Positions 25,362 through 33,470 of a stretch of DNA of 64,000 bases are shown here, piece by piece; the stretch's first letter is position 1, and every line of letters starts with the position of its first letter. The notes beneath the pieces are model-generated. The model was given only the letters and a program-made list of their open reading frames with translations, was not told the DNA's origin and did not search any database. The position numbers were made by a program, and so were the translations under genes. The stretch is taken from NCBI RefSeq assembly GCF_028767025.1, contig NZ_JAJQXX010000001.1, forward strand, positions 62,001 through 126,000, in the 5' to 3' direction. Source of the DNA: Blautia sp. XA-2221 (GTDB lineage Bacteria; Bacillota; Clostridia; Lachnospirales; Lachnospiraceae).

Positions 25362-26481
25362 GTGGTTGAGTTAGATCAGTTCAAGAGTATTCTTGCAACA
25401 TACACAGAACCATTAGTGGAAGTGAGGGATTCACTTTGACCTGGCTAATAAAGAAAAGCGGGTTGAAGAATTAGAGCGCGAGATGGAAGCGCCTGATTTC
25501 TGGGATGATGCAGAAGTGTCCCAGAAAAAAATGAAAGAGCTGAAAAGCATGAAGGACGATATGGAAACCTATCATAACCTGGTAACACAGATGGATGATA
25601 TGGAAACCATGATCGAGATGGGGTACGAGGAAAACGATCCGGATCTTATTCCTGAAATTCAGGAAATGCTGGATGAGTTCCGTACTGATTTTGATAACAT
25701 CAGAGTAAAAACACTTCTTTCAGGAGAGTATGACAGCGAAAATGCCATTATCAAGCTGAATGCCGGTGCGGGAGGAACTGAGGCCTGCGACTGGTGCGGA
25801 ATGCTGTACCGTATGTACAGCCGCTGGGTAGACCGTAAAGGATTCACCATGGAAGTGCTTGATTATCTTGATGGCGACGAGGCCGGAGTAAAATCCGTTA
25901 CTTTCCAGGTAAACGGAGAAAATGCCTATGGTTATCTGAAATCCGAGAAGGGTGTACACCGTCTTGTCCGTATTTCACCGTTTAATGCAGCAGGTAAACG
26001 TCAGACTTCTTTTGTATCCTGTGACGTAATGCCGGATATCAAAAAAGATCTGGATGTGGAGATCAATGACGAAGATATCCGTATTGATACTTACCGAAGC
26101 AGCGGTGCCGGCGGACAGCATATCAACAAGACTTCTTCTGCTATCCGTATCACACATTTCCCAACCGGAATCGTGGTACAGTGCCAGAATGAACGTTCCC
26201 AGCATATGAACAAGGATAAAGCCATGCAGATGTTGAAAGCCAAGCTCTATCTTCTGAAGCAGCAGGAGGCAGAGGAAAAGCTTTCCGGTATCCGCGGAGA
26301 GGTGACAGAGATCGGCTGGGGCAATCAGATCCGTTCCTATGTTATGCAGCCGTATACTATGGTGAAGGATCACCGTACAAATGAAGAAACAGGAAATGTG
26401 GATGCAGTGATGGATGGAGGGATCGATCTGTTTATCAATGCATATCTGAAATGGATCGCCCTGTCAAAAAAAGCAGAGTAG
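25362..26481 (+). CDS. prfB: Peptide chain release factor 2 with programmed +1 frameshift
   Basis: RF2 terminates translation at UGA and UAA. Translation begins at GTG 25362 (VVELDQFKS), runs 25 codons to CTT (25434-25436), meets an in-frame TGA (25437-25439) and continues in the +1 frame at GAC 25438. The site reads CTTTGAC, the classic RF2 autoregulatory slip site. The joined product is about 372 residues. It contains the RF2 anticodon-like SPF in ISPFNAAGKRQ and the catalytic GGQ in SGAGGQHINKTSS. AGGTGA precedes the GTG. An automated call starting at ATG 25483 would lose about 40 N-terminal residues. Confidence 0.96.
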
Positions 26482-26493
26482 GTTCTGCTCTTC
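26472..26493 (+). terminator. Small hairpin at the end of prfB
   Basis: AGCAGA pairs with TCTGCT around a 6-nt loop overlapping the stop codon, followed by CTTCTCTTT. It is weak but well placed. Confidence 0.45.
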
Positions 26494-26520
26494 TCTTTAT
26501 GGGTGCTTTGCAAAAAATAC

Positions 26521-26610
26521 TTGCAGACTGTACTCAGGTGTGATAACATATCCCTCGTAGGAAAACAGGTGTCTTTTTGAAACGGACATCCCTTCGGGGG
26601 ATATCTTTTT
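26521..26610 (+). promoter_or_regulatory. Leader of the aspartate-pathway operon with terminator-like hairpin
   Basis: TTGCAG (26521-26526) and TAACAT (26544-26549) may be the promoter. GACATCCC and GGGATATC (26585-26605) then form a hairpin around a TTCGG loop, followed by TTTTT, all upstream of the first gene. ATATCCCTCG (26548-26557) can pair with CGGGGGATAT (26595-26604), the 3' arm of that hairpin, so alternative folding is possible. Confidence 0.4.
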
Positions 26611-26631
26611 ATCATATACAGGAGAAAGGAC

Positions 26632-27078
26632 ATGGAAAAAACAGCAGAAAAAAATAAATATTATGTAGTAAAAGAAAGGGCAGTTCCCGAAGTGCTTCTG
26701 AGGGTATTGCAGGCCAAGCGCCTTCTTAAATCAGAAAAGGTAAGCACGGTTCAGGACGCAGCGGAGCAGACAGGGATCAGCCGCAGTTCTTTTTATAAAT
26801 ATAAGGATGATATTTTTCCTTTTCATGAACAGGCAAGAGGAAAAACCATTACCTTTATTATACAGATGGACGACGAGCGGGGACTTTTGTCCACGGTTCT
26901 TCAGACCATAGCAAGGTTTCACGGTAATATCCTTACCATTCATCAGAGTATTCCTATTAACGGAGTAGCCACACTGACTTTGAGTGTGGATATTCTTCCA
27001 GGAAGAGGAAATACAGAAGCTATGGTAGAGGATATTGAGAGAACTGAAGGAATCCATTATCTGAAACTTCAGGGATGA
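26632..27078 (+). CDS. ACT-domain regulatory protein (PheB/UPF0735 type)
   Basis: The 148-residue protein has an N-terminal HTH-like segment (VSTVQDAAEQTGISRSSFYKYKDD, ~38-61) and a C-terminal ACT domain (ITFIIQMDDERGLLSTVLQTIARFHGNIL). ACT domains bind amino acids. It heads the hom/apgM/lysC operon, so it may sense a pathway amino acid, but the ligand is unknown. AGGAGAAAGGA precedes the ATG. Confidence 0.85.
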   Translation: MEKTAEKNKYYVVKERAVPEVLLRVLQAKRLLKSEKVSTVQDAAEQTGISRSSFYKYKDDIFPFHEQARGKTITFIIQMDDERGLLSTVLQTIARFHGNILTIHQSIPINGVATLTLSVDILPGRGNTEAMVEDIERTEGIHYLKLQG

Positions 27079-27161
27079 GAATAGCCGGACCATCGAAAAG
27101 GCTGTTGTAGGACGGCACAGAAGCAGAAGACAGCAGGAAGAAACTTATATGGGAGGAAGAT

Positions 27162-28376
27162 ATGGTAAATATAGCAGTATTAGGATACGGCACAGTAGGC
27201 AGCGGTGTCGTTGAGGTTATCAACACAAACCATAAGAGTATTAATAAAAGGGCCGGCGCAGAGATCAACATCAAATATGTACTGGACCTCAGAGATTTTC
27301 CGGGAGATCCTGTACAGGAGATTCTGGTACATGATTATGAGATCATCGTCAATGATCCGGAGGTAGATATTGTTGTTGAGGTCATGGGCGGCATTGAACC
27401 TGCATATACCTTTGTGAAGCGCGCGCTTGAGGCTGGAAAAAGCGTATGTACTTCCAACAAGGCTCTCGTTGCAAAGCATGGTCCGGAGCTTATGGAGATT
27501 GCCCGTGAAAAGGATATCAATTTCCTGTTTGAGGCAAGCTGCGGAGGTGGTATTCCGATTATCCGTGCTTTGAATTCCTCTCTTACGGCAGATGAGATTG
27601 ATGAGATCACCGGAATCCTCAATGGAACAACAAACTATATGCTTTATAAAATGAGTACCGAGGGTTCTGAGTTTGATGCAGTTCTCAAAGAGGCTCAGGA
27701 AAAGGGATATGCAGAGGCAGATCCTACAGCGGACGTGGAAGGTTATGATGCATGCCGTAAAATTGCCATTCTTTCTTCACTTGCCTATGGAAAATTCCTG
27801 AATTACGAGGAAATCTATACAGAGGGTATTACAAAGATCACACCGGAGGATATGGAATATGCGGCAGAACTGGGAATGACAGTCAAGCTTCTGGCAACCA
27901 GCCGCAAAGTGGGAAAAGATTCCTTCTATGCAATGGTAGCGCCGTTCCTTCTTGGAAAAAACAGCCCACTGTACAGTGTCAACGGTGTATTTAACAGTGT
28001 GTTTGTACATGGGAATGTCCTTGGAGATGCAATGTTTTACGGAAGCGGCGCAGGCAAGCTGCCAACAGCAAGCGCTGTTGTAGCAGACGTTGTGGACGAG
28101 GCAAAACATCTCCACAGAAATATTATGACAAACTGGACCAGCAGACAGCTTCATCTGATGGAACTGGATCAGGTTGCAGGAAGATTTTTTGTAAGAGTAA
28201 AAGGAGCTACTGTAGAGCAGGTGGAGGAAGTGTTCGGAAAGGTTGAGATCGTTAATCTGAAGAAGCTTCCGGGAGAGTTTGCATTTGTGACTTCTGCAAT
28301 GAAGCAGGCTGAATATAAAGAAAAAGCAGCCCTCCTGAACGGAAAAGTAGTTTCCATGATCCGTGTAAAGGACTGA
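27162..28376 (+). CDS. hom: Homoserine dehydrogenase
   Basis: The 404-residue enzyme reduces aspartate semialdehyde to homoserine for threonine and methionine synthesis. It has the N-terminal Rossmann loop VLGYGTVGSGV, NKALVAKHG, the catalytic segment GGGIPIIRAL...GILNGTTNYML, and EAQEKGYAEADPTADVEGYD with the catalytic Asp/Lys region. The C-terminus (RFFVRVKG...FVTSAMKQ) is an ACT-like regulatory domain shorter than that of the B. subtilis enzyme. GGGAGGAAG serves the ATG. It is the second gene of the aspartate-pathway operon. Confidence 0.96.
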   Translation: MVNIAVLGYGTVGSGVVEVINTNHKSINKRAGAEINIKYVLDLRDFPGDPVQEILVHDYEIIVNDPEVDIVVEVMGGIEPAYTFVKRALEAGKSVCTSNKALVAKHGPELMEIAREKDINFLFEASCGGGIPIIRALNSSLTADEIDEITGILNGTTNYMLYKMSTEGSEFDAVLKEAQEKGYAEADPTADVEGYDACRKIAILSSLAYGKFLNYEEIYTEGITKITPEDMEYAAELGMTVKLLATSRKVGKDSFYAMVAPFLLGKNSPLYSVNGVFNSVFVHGNVLGDAMFYGSGAGKLPTASAVVADVVDEAKHLHRNIMTNWTSRQLHLMELDQVAGRFFVRVKGATVEQVEEVFGKVEIVNLKKLPGEFAFVTSAMKQAEYKEKAALLNGKVVSMIRVKD

Positions 28377-28501
28377 TCTGAGAAGTTCCTGAAAGTAGCC
28401 AGGGACAGCTGCTCAGAAGAGCAACCGAATGTCCGGCAGTGAGACGTCGTCGTCGGGAGCGTACCTGAATGTCTGAGATAACAGACAGCGAGGAGGTAAT
28501 T
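28377..28501 (+). other. Structured spacer between hom and apgM
   Basis: This 125-nt spacer is more G+C-rich than its surroundings. It contains the repeat-like GTCGTCGTCGGG and small hairpins: GCTCAGAAGAGC, and TGTCTG/CAGACA (28470-28487) ending just before AGGAGGT. It may affect processing or translation of the downstream pair. No known RNA family was recognised. Confidence 0.3.
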
Positions 28502-29713
28502 ATGAAATATGTTGTGGTTTTGGGAGATGGAATGGCAGACTGGCCAATGGAAAGTCTGAATGGCGGAACACCTCTTTCCTGTGCCGACACCCCCTGTATG
28601 GATGAACTGGCGGGAATGTCTGAAATCGGAACTGTTTCCACCATACCGGAAGGGATGGCGCCGGGAAGCGATACAGCAAATCTTTCTGTAATGGGGTATG
28701 ATCCCCGAAAATATTACACAGGGAGATCACCTCTGGAAGCTTTGAGCATCGGAGTGGACATGAAAGAAAGCGATGTGGTTTATCGCTGTAATCTTGTGAC
28801 TTTGACAGAGGAGGATGTTCCTTATGAGGAACAGAGAATCCTGGATCACAGCTCCGGTGAGATCAGTACGGAGGACGCGGCAGTTCTTTTCAATGACGTA
28901 TGCAGAGAGCTAAAAAACGAAAGCTGCAGTTTTTATGTGGGAACCAGCTATCGTCACTGCCTTGTGTGGGACAACGGAAAAAAACTGGAGCTTACACCTC
29001 CTCATGATGTGCTGACACAGACGGTCAGAGATTATCTTCCGCAGGACGAAATGCTTCTTTCCATGCAGAAAAAAAGCTACGAGATCCTGAAGGACCATCC
29101 CTTGAATCGGAAAAGAAAAGAGCAGGGACTGAACCCGGCAAACAGTTTCTGGTTCTGGGGGGTGGGCACAAAGCCTGTTCTCACATCTTTTGAGGAGATT
29201 TATCACAAAAAGGGTGTGATGATCTCTGCTGTAGATCTGCTTAAAGGAATTGCGGCAGGAGCGGAAATGGACTGCAGGATCGTGGAAGGAGCAAACGGCG
29301 GACTTGATACCAACTATGAAGGGAAGGCCCGTGCTGGGGTAAAGGCTCTGACAGAAGAAGGCTATGATTTTGCGTATATTCATGTGGAAGCTCCGGATGA
29401 AATGGGGCATCAGGGAAGCGTTGAGCGCAAGATCCGCTCTATAGAATATCTTGACCAGAGGCTGATACGCCTGGTAAAAGCAGGACTGGATGCATCGGGA
29501 GAGGATTACCGGATGCTGATCCTTCCGGATCATCCTACGCCTGTGGAGGTACGGACCCATGTGGCGGAACCGGTACCTTATCTTCTTTATGACAGTACAG
29601 CTCCCCGGAGCCATAAACGGCATTATAATGAAAAGGAAGCTCTTGAAAGCGGAATCAAAATAGAATACGGCTGGGATATGATGAAATATCTTTTCGGAGG
29701 AAAATTATGTTAA
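28502..29713 (+). CDS. ApgM-family protein, proposed homoserine kinase
   Basis: The 403-residue alkaline-phosphatase-fold protein of the archaeal-type, cofactor-independent phosphoglycerate mutase family has the metal/catalytic start VVVLGDGMADWP, PGSDTANLSVMGYDP, HVEAPDEMGHQG and ILPDHPTPVEVRTH. A subgroup of this family found next to hom and lysC has been proposed to act as homoserine kinase. No GHMP-type thrB is present in the window, so that role fits here better than glycolysis. ATG 28502 follows AGGAGGT (28491-28497). The last 7 nt overlap lysC. Confidence 0.85.
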   Translation: MKYVVVLGDGMADWPMESLNGGTPLSCADTPCMDELAGMSEIGTVSTIPEGMAPGSDTANLSVMGYDPRKYYTGRSPLEALSIGVDMKESDVVYRCNLVTLTEEDVPYEEQRILDHSSGEISTEDAAVLFNDVCRELKNESCSFYVGTSYRHCLVWDNGKKLELTPPHDVLTQTVRDYLPQDEMLLSMQKKSYEILKDHPLNRKRKEQGLNPANSFWFWGVGTKPVLTSFEEIYHKKGVMISAVDLLKGIAAGAEMDCRIVEGANGGLDTNYEGKARAGVKALTEEGYDFAYIHVEAPDEMGHQGSVERKIRSIEYLDQRLIRLVKAGLDASGEDYRMLILPDHPTPVEVRTHVAEPVPYLLYDSTAPRSHKRHYNEKEALESGIKIEYGWDMMKYLFGGKLC

Positions 29714-30915
29714 TTGTAAAAAAATTCGGAGGCACCTCAGTGGCAGACAAGGAGCGTATTTTTAATGTTGCCAGAAGGTGTATCGAGGATTATAAAAAAG
29801 GAAACGATGTAGTGGTGGTACTTTCTGCAATGGGCAAGTACACAGATGAACTGATCTCCATGGCACGGGATATCAGTGAAAAACCGCCAAAAAGAGAAAT
29901 GGATATGTTGTTCACCATTGGAGAGCAGATGTCTGTAGCTCTTATGAGTATGGCAATGGACAGCCTGGGCGTTCCGGCAGTGTCACTTAATGCTTTTCAG
30001 GTATCTATGCATACCACAAGCGTACATGGCAATGCCAGACTGAAACGAATTGATACGGAGCGTATCAGAAGAGAGCTGGACAGCCGTAAGATCGTAGTAG
30101 TAACCGGATTCCAGGGAATCGACAAATATGATGATTATACAACTCTGGGAAGAGGCGGCTCTGATACTACAGCAGTGGCTCTTGCTGCCGCTCTGCATGC
30201 AGATGCCTGCGAGATATATACAGATGTGGACGGAGTTTATACAGCTGATCCACGTAAAGTACCGTCAGCCAGAAAGCTGAAAGAGATCACCTATGATGAA
30301 ATGCTTGATCTGGCAACACTGGGAGCGGGTGTACTTCACAACCGTTCTGTGGAAATGGCTAAAAAATACGGAGTACCTCTTGTGGTGCGTTCAAGCCTGA
30401 ATACAAGTGAAGGAACTGTTGTAAAGGAGGAAGTAACAGTGGAAAGAATGCTGATCAGTGGAGTTGCCCTTGATACAGAGGCAGTGAGAATCGCAGTAAT
30501 TGGTCTGAAAGACCTGCCGGGAGTGGCATTTAAACTTTTTGATGTTCTTGCAAAGAAAAATATTAACGTTGATGTGATCCTGCAGTCTATCGGACGGGCA
30601 GGAACAAAGGATATTTCTTTTACAGTGGATGACAAAGATCTTGATGAGGCTGTGGCAGCTCTGGAAGAGCATCAGGCAAGACTGGGATATAAAGAAATCC
30701 ATTCTGAAAGAAATGTTGCAAAGCTTTCCATTGTAGGAGCAGGCATGATGAGTAACCCGGGTGTGGCAGCAAAAATGTTTGAAAGCCTTTATAATGAAGG
30801 TGTGAACATTAATATGATCTCCACCTCTGAGATCCGTGTGACAGTTCTTATTAATGAAAAAGACGGTATCCGTGCAATGAATGCAGTTCATGATGCCTTT
30901 AATCTGGCTGATTGA
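29707..30915 (+). CDS. lysC: Aspartate kinase
   Basis: The 402-residue enzyme phosphorylates aspartate, the first step to lysine, threonine and methionine. It has the catalytic start IVKKFGGTSVAD, TGFQGI, TTLGRGGSDTTAVALAAAL and TDVDGVYTADPR. The C-terminal tandem ACT domains (GVALDTEAVRIAVIGLKDLPG; LSIVGAGMMSNPGVAAKMF) are regulatory. It overlaps the preceding gene by 7 nt, so they are cotranslated. A strong internal RBS and GTG at codon 245 may yield a separate regulatory subunit. Confidence 0.97.
   Translation: MLIVKKFGGTSVADKERIFNVARRCIEDYKKGNDVVVVLSAMGKYTDELISMARDISEKPPKREMDMLFTIGEQMSVALMSMAMDSLGVPAVSLNAFQVSMHTTSVHGNARLKRIDTERIRRELDSRKIVVVTGFQGIDKYDDYTTLGRGGSDTTAVALAAALHADACEIYTDVDGVYTADPRKVPSARKLKEITYDEMLDLATLGAGVLHNRSVEMAKKYGVPLVVRSSLNTSEGTVVKEEVTVERMLISGVALDTEAVRIAVIGLKDLPGVAFKLFDVLAKKNINVDVILQSIGRAGTKDISFTVDDKDLDEAVAALEEHQARLGYKEIHSERNVAKLSIVGAGMMSNPGVAAKMFESLYNEGVNINMISTSEIRVTVLINEKDGIRAMNAVHDAFNLAD
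30439..30915 (+). CDS. Probable in-frame beta subunit of aspartate kinase
   Basis: AAAGGAGG (30423-30430) lies 8 nt before an in-frame GTG (codon 245). It would give a 158-residue product made of the two ACT domains only. B. subtilis aspartokinase II makes a similar beta subunit from an internal start at nearly the same place. The signal is seen; expression is inferred. Confidence 0.55.
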   Translation: MERMLISGVALDTEAVRIAVIGLKDLPGVAFKLFDVLAKKNINVDVILQSIGRAGTKDISFTVDDKDLDEAVAALEEHQARLGYKEIHSERNVAKLSIVGAGMMSNPGVAAKMFESLYNEGVNINMISTSEIRVTVLINEKDGIRAMNAVHDAFNLAD

Positions 30916-30930
30916 TCTGAATATACATAT

Positions 30931-30967
30931 AAAATCCCATTTCAGTTCAGGGCTGAAATGGGATTTT
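30931..30967 (+). terminator. Terminator of the aspartate-pathway operon
   Basis: AAAATCCCATTTCAG (30931-30945) and CTGAAATGGGATTTT (30953-30967) are perfect complements around a 7-nt loop. Confidence 0.9.
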
Positions 30968-31094
30968 GTCATATATACCGGAACATTATACCGGATAGCG
31001 GGATGTGAAAAGTACGCCGTGTCAGGCAAAAATATATTTTTGATATAAAGGATAAAATCTGCAAATTGACACAACAAAAATTGTGAAAAATAAC

Positions 31095-31123
31095 TGGAAA
31101 AATGCCTTCGGTTTCGATATAAT
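31095..31123 (+). promoter_or_regulatory. Promoter of the secreted protein gene at 31153
   Basis: TGGAAA (31095-31100) and TATAAT (31118-31123) are 17 bp apart. Confidence 0.5.
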
Positions 31124-31152
31124 AGAAAAAATAACCAATGGAGGATGAATAT

Positions 31153-32382
31153 ATGAGGAAAAAATATTTAGTATTTCTGCTTGCCGGATGTATGACCTTC
31201 AGCGCGCCCTCAATGGTATGGGCAACAGAGCAGACAACAGAAGCGGCTACAGAGGCGGCAGCAGGGGAAGCAGCTTCTCAGGCGGGGGAAACCGCAGATA
31301 CTGCTTCGACATCCGGACTTGGAACAGATGTTTACAGCTTCCAGGTGGAATATGCAGGCAAGCTTATTCAGCTTCCTATGACTTATGACGAGTTCACGGC
31401 TCTTGGCTGGACCCTCAGTGAAAATGACAGTCCGGATACTATGGTTCCCACAGGTTCCTATGCAATGGTAACATTTAATAATGGTGAAGTAAGCGCTTAT
31501 GTTAATGTGATCAATTTTGGTATTAATGAGGCAGCTGTCAAAGATTGTCTGGTAGCAGGGATCAAGCTTGATATGAGCTGGGGAGATACGGATCTGACTG
31601 CAACTCCTGTAAATCTTCCGGGCGGTATTTCCATGGGTGTTTCCAATATAGATGATATTAAGGCGGCATATGGCGAGCCAAGCGATGTTTATGACGGAGA
31701 TCTCTATACAAAACTGACCTATGAAAAAGATTCCTACGAAAAGGTGGAACTTTATGTTTATAAAGAAACCAACACACTTCTCCAGGCTGATATCCGGAAT
31801 TTTAAAGAGCCGGAAAATTTTGACAAAGGAAGCGTCAGTACAGAGGTACCGGAAATTGTAACAAATTATCAGGCTCCTGCAGCCCTGGGAAGTGATTTTA
31901 TGGATCCGGAAGTGGAGTTCATGGGAAATCTTTACCGGCTTCCTGCTCCTGTATCAGTTTTTCTGGAAAATGGATGGGAAATGAAGGATGTTGCAGAGGA
32001 TGCCTTTGTGGAAGGCGGCGGTGTGGAATTTATCGAGATGATGAAAGAGAATCAGACAGTAAGATTTTCTGTTCATAATCTGACAGAAAATGCAACTTCC
32101 ATTGAAAACTGCTTTGTAACAGAACTTTCTTTTGGCGCCTATGACCCGGAGGTGCTTGCGCTGAAACTTTCAGAGGATATTACTCTCGGAGCAGATAAAA
32201 GCGAACTGATCGCCAAGGCAGGAGAGAGAGGATATCTTTATGAGGATAGCGATAACTATCTGACTATTTATCCCAACAAGGATTCCAAACTGGAGCATTC
32301 TGTACAGTTCTGGTTTAACGAGGAGGAAAGCACTACAAAGGTGGCGAGCATCACAGTTCATCATGAAATGGACAAACAATAA
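31153..32382 (+). CDS. Exported protein of unknown function with two similar halves
   Basis: The 409-residue protein has an N-terminus MRKKYLVFLLAGC with a short lipobox (LAGC, Cys13), followed by more hydrophobic residues and a possible SPase I site VWA|TEQ. Anchoring is therefore uncertain. A Thr/Glu/Ala linker follows. Two related regions each begin with QVEYAGKLIQLPMTYDEFTALGW or EVEFMGNLYRLPAPVSVFLENGW and each contain an N(x)G(I)N/HNLTENA-like and GADKSE/GVSNIDD-like stretch. No enzyme motif is seen. GGAGGA (31140-31145) sets the ATG at 31153. A terminator follows. Confidence 0.65.
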   Translation: MRKKYLVFLLAGCMTFSAPSMVWATEQTTEAATEAAAGEAASQAGETADTASTSGLGTDVYSFQVEYAGKLIQLPMTYDEFTALGWTLSENDSPDTMVPTGSYAMVTFNNGEVSAYVNVINFGINEAAVKDCLVAGIKLDMSWGDTDLTATPVNLPGGISMGVSNIDDIKAAYGEPSDVYDGDLYTKLTYEKDSYEKVELYVYKETNTLLQADIRNFKEPENFDKGSVSTEVPEIVTNYQAPAALGSDFMDPEVEFMGNLYRLPAPVSVFLENGWEMKDVAEDAFVEGGGVEFIEMMKENQTVRFSVHNLTENATSIENCFVTELSFGAYDPEVLALKLSEDITLGADKSELIAKAGERGYLYEDSDNYLTIYPNKDSKLEHSVQFWFNEEESTTKVASITVHHEMDKQ

Positions 32383-32390
32383 GATATCTG

Positions 32391-32423
32391 ACCGCTTATC
32401 TGATCATCAGATAGGCGGTTTTT
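32391..32423 (+). terminator. Terminator after the exported protein gene
   Basis: ACCGCTTATCTGA pairs with TCAGATAGGCGGT (one G-U) around a 3-nt loop, followed by a T run. Confidence 0.9.
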
Positions 32424-32506
32424 CTGTTATTTAGATAGAAGAAAACAGATCATATTTTCTATGCACTTTTCTGTACAGCAAAACTTTTATAAAACTTAAA
32501 AAAATA

Positions 32507-32535
32507 TCGACACTTTTGTTAATTCGTGCTAAAGT
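32507..32535 (+). promoter_or_regulatory. Promoter of the DUF975-like gene
   Basis: TCGACA (32507-32512) and TAAAGT (32530-32535) are 17 bp apart, 32 bp before the ATG. Confidence 0.5.
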
Positions 32536-32567
32536 ATCTAAATAGCAAAAGAAAGAGAGGGTTGAAA

Positions 32568-33413
32568 ATGATTGGAAACAGACGTTATTGGAAAACCTGT
32601 GCAAAGCAGATTTTAAGTGGAAAGTGGGGAATTGCCATTCTGGCAATGCTGGCGGCTCCGGCATTAAATACAATCGGGACTATGATCGCGATTCAGCTTT
32701 TCCCTGGAGGCTCATTTTTGTCCTGGTTGTTAAGTCAGGCTTTTCTGTTTATAGTTACTCTGCTTTCTATGGTACTAAGTACAGGGTATAATTATATGCT
32801 CCTGAATATGGCTCGCAGAAGAGAGTACAGATTTGGAAATCTGATTTATATGTTTAAAAAAGGGTCGGACGGAGTATTGTCAGCTGCGCTGATCGTTTCT
32901 TTGATCGATACAGTTCTTATGATTCCGTTTTATTATCTGGCAAATATGACTGCTCCGGCAGCAGAAACAGCGGAAGCAATTCTGGAGTGGAGTCAGCCGA
33001 TCATGTACAGTTTAGTGGCGGCAACGGTTCTGGGAGTGGTAATAAAACTTCCCTTTGCCATAGCATTTTATATTCTTGCAGATAATCCGCAGATGCGCGG
33101 AATAGAAGCCCTGAAAAAAAGCGCATCTCTTATGAAAGGGCATATGGTACAGTATCTGATCCTTCAGATCAGCTTTATCCCTCTGATGTTTATCTCCGTA
33201 CTGCTGATGTATGTGTTATTGCTGTGGGTAATGCCATATATATACGCTACCAATACCATATTCTATATGGATGTGATCGGAGAGCTGAAAGAAGAACAGA
33301 AAAAACATATACATGAGGTGACAGACTGGATTCCGAAAGAACTGGAAGATACTGCTGCAGATAAAGAGCTGCAGGAACAGCAAACAGGAGATGATTATAA
33401 TTCAGAGGCATAG
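32568..33413 (+). CDS. DUF975-type integral membrane protein
   Basis: The 281-residue protein has about six TM segments. The N-terminal cytosolic segment MIGNRRYWKTCAKQILSGKWGIAI, the TGYNYMLLNMARR loop and the ALKKSASLMKGHMVQYLILQISFI stretch match the usual layout of DUF975 proteins. Function is unknown in the family. The C-terminal ~45 residues are acidic and soluble. ATG 32568 follows GAGAGGG. It lies 57 bp before tex and may be cotranscribed. Confidence 0.75.
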   Translation: MIGNRRYWKTCAKQILSGKWGIAILAMLAAPALNTIGTMIAIQLFPGGSFLSWLLSQAFLFIVTLLSMVLSTGYNYMLLNMARRREYRFGNLIYMFKKGSDGVLSAALIVSLIDTVLMIPFYYLANMTAPAAETAEAILEWSQPIMYSLVAATVLGVVIKLPFAIAFYILADNPQMRGIEALKKSASLMKGHMVQYLILQISFIPLMFISVLLMYVLLLWVMPYIYATNTIFYMDVIGELKEEQKKHIHEVTDWIPKELEDTAADKELQEQQTGDDYNSEA

Positions 33414-33470
33414 ACTCTGATAAAAATATTTTTTGAGAAATATATGTAAATGAAACAACTGGAGGAAAAT

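Noticed and set aside
26484-26631. T-box or lysine riboswitch ahead of the aspartate-pathway operon
   Set aside because: No T-box sequence, specifier loop or lysine aptamer core could be recognised, so only a generic attenuator was kept as a possibility.
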